From Rhodoferax sp. (lineage in GTDB: Bacteria > Pseudomonadota > Gammaproteobacteria > Burkholderiales > Burkholderiaceae_C), in the NCBI GenBank assembly GCA_030833685.1, contig JAURGS010000019.1, positions 1 to 19,773 of the forward strand: a stretch of DNA of 19,773 bases. Direction: 5' to 3'. The position numbers and the translations under genes were made by a program. Below, piece after piece: positions 14,516 to 19,773 of this stretch (its first letter is position 1; each line of letters starts with the position of its first letter). The notes beneath the pieces are model-generated. The model made no database searches, was not told where the DNA came from, and saw nothing but the letters and a program-made list of their open reading frames with translations.

Positions 14516-15445
14516 CTAGGAGGCGCTGGGTCCCGGCTTGACGTCCCGGTTTTTTGGCTTCAATAAGCTTTCGAGTGCCTGGTCTTTGAGTTGCCACCGA
14601 TGATTGAGCCAGGCTTCGCAGACCTGCCGCAAGGCCTGAGCCGAGTCGGGCTCTTGGCTTTGCTGGACCTGCGGCACGGGTAAGACCTGCAGCTGGACTA
14701 TCACCTGCCTGACCCGACCTTGGAGAAAGTCCCAAAAGCTGGGTTGGCCCTGTGGGTACGCAATCGTCACATCGATCACCGCGCTGAAGCGCTCACCCAT
14801 GGCCTGCAGCGCTAGCGTGATGCCACCCACTTTCGGTCTGAGAAGATGGCGATAGGGAGAGGCTTGATGCCGGCGTTTGCGTTCGGTCAGGCGCGTGCCT
14901 TCCACAAAATTCATCACGCTGGTGGGGACCAGGGCAAATTTTTCGCAGGCCGCGCGGGTTGCTGCAATGTCTTTGCCCCGGGCTTCAGGATGTTTGGCCA
15001 GGTAGGCTGATGTGTAGCGCCGCATGAAGGGGAAATCCAGCGCCCACCAGGCCAGACCCATCACGGGCACCCAAATCAGTTCTTTTTTAAGAAAGAACTT
15101 GAGCATCGGAATGCGGCGATTCAAAACATGCTGCAGAACAAAAATATCGACCCACGATTGATGGTTCGATATCACCAGGTACCAGTCCTGGCGGCGCAGC
15201 GCCTCAAGTCCCTGCACATCCCAGTCCAGGCGCTGGGTCAGCCGCATCCAGCCGCTGTTTCCTGAAATCCAGCGCTCGGCAATACGTATTAACAAAGGGT
15301 CGACGAGCAGTCGCATCGATTGCCAAGGCATAAGCAGCTTGATCAGCGCAACAAGCAAAAGCACTGGCACCCAAAACAGCGTGTTCAGGGTTAGAAGGCA
15401 AATGGCTACGGCCGCCTTCACCAGGGCGGGCAGGTTGTGCAGCAT
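14516..15445 (-). CDS. YihG-type lysophospholipid acyltransferase
   Basis: This membrane-bound PlsC-superfamily enzyme probably transfers an acyl chain to a lysophospholipid such as 1-acyl-glycerol-3-phosphate. The protein has 308 residues from the ATG at 15445. A hydrophobic segment at about 11-40 is the membrane anchor. Motif I is NHQSWVD (94-100), the catalytic HX4D with His95 and Asp100. Motif III is FVEGTRLT (180-187). The stretches WVPVMGLAWWALDFPFMRR and AYLAKHPEARGKD are close to E. coli YihG, so that branch is more likely than housekeeping PlsC. An in-frame start at 15496 would overlap the divergent gene and is disfavoured. It heads the minus-strand group that continues with serB. 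Confidence 0.9.
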   Translation of the reverse strand: MLHNLPALVKAAVAICLLTLNTLFWVPVLLLVALIKLLMPWQSMRLLVDPLLIRIAERWISGNSGWMRLTQRLDWDVQGLEALRRQDWYLVISNHQSWVDIFVLQHVLNRRIPMLKFFLKKELIWVPVMGLAWWALDFPFMRRYTSAYLAKHPEARGKDIAATRAACEKFALVPTSVMNFVEGTRLTERKRRHQASPYRHLLRPKVGGITLALQAMGERFSAVIDVTIAYPQGQPSFWDFLQGRVRQVIVQLQVLPVPQVQQSQEPDSAQALRQVCEAWLNHRWQLKDQALESLLKPKNRDVKPGPSAS

Positions 15446-15494
15446 GGTCTGAGAAGATCTCGGCGTTGCATGAATTTTGGGAGATGATAGGCGC

Positions 15495-16631
15495 ATGTCT
15501 GGTAACACGCTCTCGCCGCAGCAAGTGCCCGAACAACTGGGTGTTGTGTTGGTGGGCTACGGCAATGCCGGCCGTTTTTTACACGCGCCGCTGATCGCCA
15601 CAACCCCAGGCATGTCGCTTTGTGGTGTGGTTTCCTCGCAGCGCGAGCAGGTAGCCACCGACTGGCCCGTTGTGCCGGTGCGCCAAGATTTGTCGCAGGC
15701 GCTTGATGACGAGCATGTGGCCGTGGTCGTCATTGCCACGCCTAACCACACCCACTATGACCTTGCGCGACAGGCGCTGCTGTGCGGCCGCCATGTTGTG
15801 GTCGACAAGCCCTGCGCAGTGACCTTAAGGGAAACCCATAGTCTTTTGGCGCTGGCGTCCCAACAGGGTCGGGTGTTGACCGTTTTTCAGAACCGACGCT
15901 TGGACAGTGATTTTCTGGCCGTGCAGAAAGTGCTTCAAAGTGGCGTGTTGGGCAGGGTGGTTGAGGTGGAAAGCCACTTTGACCGCTTTCGACCCCAGGT
16001 GCCCCAGCGCTGGCGAGACCAGGCTTTGGCGGGGGCTGGTCTGTGGTTTGACCTGGGTGCGCACCTGCTGGATCAAGCCCTCTGCCTGTGGGGTATGCCC
16101 AGCACCCTGTACCTGGATCAGGCCAAAGTGCGCTCTGGCGCGCTTGTTGATGATTGGTTTCATGCTGTGTTGGGCTACCAAGGTGAAAGTGGTGACTTGC
16201 GGGTGATCCTGCACGCCAGCACACTGGTTGCGCAGCTCGGCCCCCGCTGGCGGGTGCAGGGCACTTCGGGTAGCTTCACCAAGTTTGGTTTGGACACCCA
16301 GGAGGCCGCGCTCAAGGCAGGCCTGAGACCAGATGCGGATGCGGCGAGTGATTGGGGCGCTGATCCCAGTCCTGGCGAGGTTTTTCGGGCGATGGAGATT
16401 GCAGGTCATCAAGGACCGGTGTTTATTCGAGAAACGGTACCCAGCCCACCGGGCAACTATGGACGCTTTTATGCGGGGCTGCGTGATCACCTGCAACATG
16501 GCCAGGCGCTGCTGGTGCCACCCGATCAGGTCAGCGCCGTGATGCACTTGCTTGAGTTGGGCCAAAAAAGTGCTGCCACAGGCCAGCAGTGTCAGGTGGT
16601 GGCTCCAGATAAATCGTGGACTGACAGCTAA
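15495..16631 (+). CDS. Gfo/Idh/MocA family oxidoreductase (YdgJ-like)
   Basis: Family members are NAD(P)-dependent dehydrogenases acting on sugars or inositols; the substrate here is unknown. The protein has 378 residues from the ATG at 15495, with GGGAG at 15479-15483 upstream. The N-terminal Rossmann fold has VGYGNAGRFLHAPLI (20-34), ATPNHTHYDLARQAL (81-95) and the EKP-equivalent DKP (104-106). It continues with SVLG-like GVLGRVVEVESHFDRFRP and the catalytic-domain helix GLWFDLGAHLLDQAL. This order resembles E. coli YdgJ throughout. An in-frame TTG at 15477 gives a longer, less likely start. It is divergent from the acyltransferase with 49 bases between the starts. Confidence 0.92.
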   Translation: MSGNTLSPQQVPEQLGVVLVGYGNAGRFLHAPLIATTPGMSLCGVVSSQREQVATDWPVVPVRQDLSQALDDEHVAVVVIATPNHTHYDLARQALLCGRHVVVDKPCAVTLRETHSLLALASQQGRVLTVFQNRRLDSDFLAVQKVLQSGVLGRVVEVESHFDRFRPQVPQRWRDQALAGAGLWFDLGAHLLDQALCLWGMPSTLYLDQAKVRSGALVDDWFHAVLGYQGESGDLRVILHASTLVAQLGPRWRVQGTSGSFTKFGLDTQEAALKAGLRPDADAASDWGADPSPGEVFRAMEIAGHQGPVFIRETVPSPPGNYGRFYAGLRDHLQHGQALLVPPDQVSAVMHLLELGQKSAATGQQCQVVAPDKSWTDS

Positions 16632-16688
16632 GCTAAACCCTTTGTCCCCCCGGTTTCAAGCGGGAAACTACACTGTGGGACTTGTCCT

Positions 16689-16710
16689 CGCCTTTGAAAG
16701 GCGATCGCCT
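16689..16710 (+). repeat. Overlapping inverted repeats in the ygiQ leader
   Basis: CGCCTTT-g-AAAGGCG (16689-16703) and the perfect palindrome AGGCGATCGCCT (16699-16710) share the segment AGGCG. They lie 8-29 bases before the ygiQ ATG, so only one of two stems can form at once. The shared AAAGGCG is also the only purine-rich candidate ribosome-binding site, although its distance to the ATG (about 15 bases) is long. Confidence 0.5.
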
Positions 16711-16717
16711 GCCTGCC

Positions 16718-19060
16718 ATGAATGCACCCATCGATGTTTCATTTTTTCCGCGTGTAGCCAAACCGCTTGGTAGCTATCGCAAGCATTGGGCTGCGCGTTT
16801 CGGTACGGCGCCTTTCCTGCCCATGTCGCGCGCAGAGATGGCCGAGCTTGGCTGGGACAGTTGTGACATCGTGCTGGTCACGGGGGACGCCTATGTCGAT
16901 CACCCCAGTTTTGGCATGGCGGTTGTCGGGCGATTGCTCGAAGCCCAGGGCTTTCGCGTGGGCATCATCGCCCAGCCAGATTGGCACAGCGCTGAGCCGT
17001 TCCAGCAATTGGGTCGTCCCAATCTGTTCTGGGGCGTGACGGCTGGCAACATGGACAGCATGATCAACCGTTACACGGCTGATCGCAAGATTCGGACCGA
17101 CGATGCCTACACCCCCGGCGACGTGGGCGGCAAGCGGCCCGACCGGGCGGCCATTGTGTACAGCCAGCGGTGTCGTGAGGCCTACCGTGATGTCCCCATC
17201 ATCTTGGGTGGCATTGAGGGCAGTTTGCGACGCATTGCGCATTACGACTATTGGAGCGACAAGGTGCGCCGCTCGATCGTGGTCGACAGCAAGTGTGATT
17301 TACTCTTGTATGGCAACGCAGAGCGCGCGTTGGTCGAGGTGGCACATCGGCTGGCCGCGCGCCAACCCGTGCACAGCATCACCGACGTGCGCGGAACGGC
17401 TTTTGTTCGTCGCGCAGACGACCCTAGCGCCAAGGGTTGGCTTGAGATCGATTCGACCAGTGTTGACCGTCCCGGTCGAATCGAGGCGCATGTCAATCCA
17501 TACCTGACCACGGCTGAGCAGGCCAGCGCTGCGGGCAGCAGTTGTGACGCGCCCCAGCAGGGTCAAAAGCCGCAGAGCGCGATTGCTGAACAGCCCATCG
17601 CGTTTGTGCCGTCGATGACATCAACTGCTCGTCTAAGCCCACCGGCCAAAGAGCGGTCGGTGATTCGCCTGCCCAGCTTTGAACAAGTCAAGGCTGATTC
17701 TGTCTTGTATGCGCACGCCAATCGGGTCTTGCACCTGGAGACCAACCCCGGTAATGCGCGTGCACTGGTTCAGGCGCATGGCGAAGGCCCCACGGCACGC
17801 GATGTATGGATCAATCCGCCACCGATTCCCCTGACCACTCTTGAGATGGACTGGGTTTTTGGACTGCCCTATGCGCGCAGTCCCCACCCCATCTATGCGG
17901 ACGAAAACGGTAGCCACGACGGCCCGACCAAAATACCGGCTTGGGAGATGATCCGGTTTTCGGTCAACATCATGCGGGGTTGTTTTGGTGGTTGTACGTT
18001 TTGTTCGATCACCGAACATGAGGGCAGGATCATCCAGAGCCGATCCGAAGATTCGATCATCCAAGAGATTGAAGATATTCGTGACAAGGTCAAGGGGTTT
18101 ACCGGGACCATCTCTGACCTGGGCGGCCCAACGGCCAATATGTATCGACTCGGCTGTAAAAGCGCTGAGATCGAGGCCGTTTGCAGAAAGCCCAGTTGTG
18201 TGTACCCTGGGATTTGCAGCAATCTGGGCACTGACCATCATCCGCTGATCAATATCTACCGGCGTGCACGCAGCCTCAAGGGCATCAAAAAGGTTCTGAT
18301 TGGCTCTGGGGTTCGCTACGACCTGGCTGTGCAAAGCCCGGAGTACGTCAAGGAGTTGGTCCAGCATCATGTGGGGGGCTACCTGAAGATCGCGCCCGAG
18401 CACACGCAGGACGGCCCGTTGTCCAAGATGATGAAGCCCGGCATTGGCAGCTACGAGCGCTTCAAGTCCTTGTTTGACCAGTTCAGCCGTGAGGCCGGCA
18501 AGAAGCAGTACCTGATCCCGTACTTCATCGCAGCGCACCCCGGGACCACGGATGACGACATGATGCACCTGGCGCTGTGGCTGAAAAAGAATGGGTTTCG
18601 CGCAGATCAGGTACAGACGTTTTACCCCAGCCCCATGGCCACTGCCACGGCGATGTATCACACCGGTCGCAATCCACTGCGCGGCGTGCGGCGCTCTGTC
18701 GAGGCGGCTGAGGACGTGGTCGATGTGGTGCGTGGTGAGAAGCGCAGGCGCTTGCACAAAGCGTTTTTACGCTACCACGATGCCAATAACTGGCCCTTGT
18801 TGCGCCAGGCCTTGAAAGACATGGGGCGAGCGGACCTGATTGGCAACGGCAAGCATCACCTGATACCGACCTGGCAGCCTTTGACCGACAGCGGTTACCA
18901 AAGCGCTCGCAAGAAAAATTCCACACCGCCTGCGGGTGCACGCAGCGCCGTCAAAGCGGGGCCTGGGCGCGCCTTGACACAGCACACGGGGCTGCCACCG
19001 CGCGATACCGGCGTGGGACCGGCAGCCGGTTCGTCGCGTAAGCGCAAGCCCAAACCCTGA
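16718..19060 (+). CDS. ygiQ: YgiQ-family radical SAM protein (UPF0313)
   Basis: The reaction of this family is not known. The protein has 780 residues from the ATG at 16718 (MNAPIDVSFFPRVAKPLGSY). An N-terminal domain (about 1-250) has DIVLVTGDAYVDHPSFG and SQRCREAYRDVPIILGGIEGSLRR. A low-complexity linker (about 260-310) leads to LPSFEQVKADSVLYAHA. The radical SAM core contains MRGCFGGCTFCSITEHEGR with cluster cysteines Cys422, Cys426 and Cys429 (C-x3-C-x2-C). Downstream are SDLGGPTANMYRL, GSGVRYDLAVQSPEY and APEHTQDGPLSKMMKPG. The last 50 residues are basic and probably disordered. All motifs line up with E. coli YgiQ and the frame is unbroken. In-frame TTG starts upstream (16682) are less likely. 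Confidence 0.95.
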   Translation: MNAPIDVSFFPRVAKPLGSYRKHWAARFGTAPFLPMSRAEMAELGWDSCDIVLVTGDAYVDHPSFGMAVVGRLLEAQGFRVGIIAQPDWHSAEPFQQLGRPNLFWGVTAGNMDSMINRYTADRKIRTDDAYTPGDVGGKRPDRAAIVYSQRCREAYRDVPIILGGIEGSLRRIAHYDYWSDKVRRSIVVDSKCDLLLYGNAERALVEVAHRLAARQPVHSITDVRGTAFVRRADDPSAKGWLEIDSTSVDRPGRIEAHVNPYLTTAEQASAAGSSCDAPQQGQKPQSAIAEQPIAFVPSMTSTARLSPPAKERSVIRLPSFEQVKADSVLYAHANRVLHLETNPGNARALVQAHGEGPTARDVWINPPPIPLTTLEMDWVFGLPYARSPHPIYADENGSHDGPTKIPAWEMIRFSVNIMRGCFGGCTFCSITEHEGRIIQSRSEDSIIQEIEDIRDKVKGFTGTISDLGGPTANMYRLGCKSAEIEAVCRKPSCVYPGICSNLGTDHHPLINIYRRARSLKGIKKVLIGSGVRYDLAVQSPEYVKELVQHHVGGYLKIAPEHTQDGPLSKMMKPGIGSYERFKSLFDQFSREAGKKQYLIPYFIAAHPGTTDDDMMHLALWLKKNGFRADQVQTFYPSPMATATAMYHTGRNPLRGVRRSVEAAEDVVDVVRGEKRRRLHKAFLRYHDANNWPLLRQALKDMGRADLIGNGKHHLIPTWQPLTDSGYQSARKKNSTPPAGARSAVKAGPGRALTQHTGLPPRDTGVGPAAGSSRKRKPKP

Positions 19061-19103
19061 GGCCTTTGGACCCAAACGCTGCCCCCAATGGTTGACTGCG
19101 CGG

Positions 19104-19773
19104 ATGAGTGAGACGCTGATTTCCTGGGACACCCGCTTGCCCCTGGCTTGTGGCCTGGTGTTGAAAAACAGATTCTGCAAAGCGGCCATGACCGAGGGGC
19201 TGGCGACCGCCAGGGGGTGCCCCAGTACGTCGCTTCGCCATCTGTATTCGCTGTGGGCGCAGGGTGGTGCGGCGCTTTTGGTGAGCGGCAACATCATGGT
19301 TGACCGCCGCTACCTGGAGCGTGCAGGCAATGTGGTGGTGGAGGACGAGCGCCACCTGAGAGCGCTTGGGGACTGGGCTCAAGCGGTGCACGCGCACGGC
19401 AGTCAGTTGTGGGGACAAATCAGTCACCCCGGGCGCCAGTGTCCGCGCAGCGTCACGCTCACGCCCTTGGCGCCCTCAGAAGTGCAACTGCATGTGGCTG
19501 CCAATTTTGGCAAGCCACGGGTGATGCAGCAAGCCGACATTGAGGACGTGATTGGCCGCTTTGCCCGGACTGCGCGCGTGTTGCAGCAAGCCGGGTTTGA
19601 CGGCGTACAGGTACACGCGGCGCATGGTTACCTGCTGTCACAGTTTCTCTCTAAGCGAACCAATCTCAGAGAGGACCAATGGGGTGGTGATTTGGCTGGT
19701 CGTGCCCGGTTGTTGCTGGAGGTGATTCGCGCGATTCGCTTGACTGTGGGTGGGAATTTTGGTGTGTCGGTAA
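19104..19773 (+). CDS. NADH:flavin oxidoreductase / Old Yellow Enzyme family, 3' end cut by window edge
   Basis: OYE-family enzymes are FMN-containing oxidoreductases that use NAD(P)H, often on enones or related electrophiles; the substrate cannot be told here. The frame starts at ATG 19104 (MSETLISWDTRLPL) and stays open for 223 codons to the right edge. It shows LKNRFCKAAMTEGLA (20-34), GGAALLVSGNIMVD (54-67), QISHPGRQ (105-112), GFDGVQVHAAHGYLLSQFLS (164-183; the HxxH pair is His171 and His174), and the FMN-barrel stretch TNLREDQWGGDLAGRARLLLEVI. The ribosome-binding site is poor. It follows ygiQ by 43 bases on the same strand without a terminator, so the two may form one unit. Confidence 0.93.
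   Translation, partial: MSETLISWDTRLPLACGLVLKNRFCKAAMTEGLATARGCPSTSLRHLYSLWAQGGAALLVSGNIMVDRRYLERAGNVVVEDERHLRALGDWAQAVHAHGSQLWGQISHPGRQCPRSVTLTPLAPSEVQLHVAANFGKPRVMQQADIEDVIGRFARTARVLQQAGFDGVQVHAAHGYLLSQFLSKRTNLREDQWGGDLAGRARLLLEVIRAIRLTVGGNFGVSV

Noticed and set aside
16700..16709. GGCGATCGCC as a cyanobacterial HIP1-type repeat
   Set aside because: I noticed only this one copy, and the genome is clearly betaproteobacterial. It is better explained as part of the leader hairpins.
17633..18757. A 374-codon open frame antisense to ygiQ, and similar long antisense frames inside uvrB (2472-3341) and the Gfo/Idh/MocA gene (15825-16565)
   Set aside because: They lie wholly opposite well-recognised genes with intact motifs, show no family-like motifs, and are expected shadows in GC-rich coding DNA.

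Overview
The window is an ordinary-looking, gene-dense piece of a betaproteobacterial chromosome. The closest fit is Burkholderiales, probably Comamonadaceae. This rests on GC-rich coding sequence, an intracellular polyhydroxyalkanoate depolymerase (PhaZ), the order aromatic aminotransferase / uvrB / iscR-iscS-iscU-iscA-hscB-hscA-fdx, and the protein styles of the FdxA, FNR, SerB and YgiQ-family genes. The genus is not resolved. I see no insertion sequence, prophage, CRISPR array, rRNA or tRNA, and no stretch over 300 bases without a gene.

Left part (1-2494, minus strand): the 5' part of phaZ, cut by the left edge just at its catalytic His, and an aspartate/aromatic aminotransferase. Between 2495 and 2624 the direction diverges. 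Middle part (2625-11180, plus strand): uvrB, then a complete iscRSUA-hscBA-fdx operon for Fe-S cluster assembly, then dnaQ (DNA polymerase III epsilon) where other isc operons may carry iscX. The iscR promoter region holds two tandem 25-bp matches to type-1 IscR operators. The downstream one lies over an extended -10 element, which fits autorepression by [2Fe-2S]-IscR.

Right-middle part (11211-15445, minus strand): five co-oriented genes, read from the right: a YihG-type acyltransferase, serB, a 7Fe ferredoxin (FdxA), a TrxR-like ferredoxin-NADP reductase and a ThiE-like protein. The ferredoxin and reductase are a plausible redox pair. The ThiE-like protein keeps the fold motifs but has lost most of the residues that bind pyrophosphate and Mg in known ThiE enzymes. 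It is the least ordinary gene here.

Right part (15495-19773, plus strand): a Gfo/Idh/MocA oxidoreductase divergent from the acyltransferase, an intact YgiQ-family radical SAM protein with a structured leader, and the first 223 codons of an Old Yellow Enzyme family oxidoreductase that runs off the right edge.

No new multi-gene system was found. The items worth a second look are the degenerate ThiE, the two-operator iscR promoter, several intergenic hairpins, and an altered NADPH-binding motif in the ferredoxin reductase.
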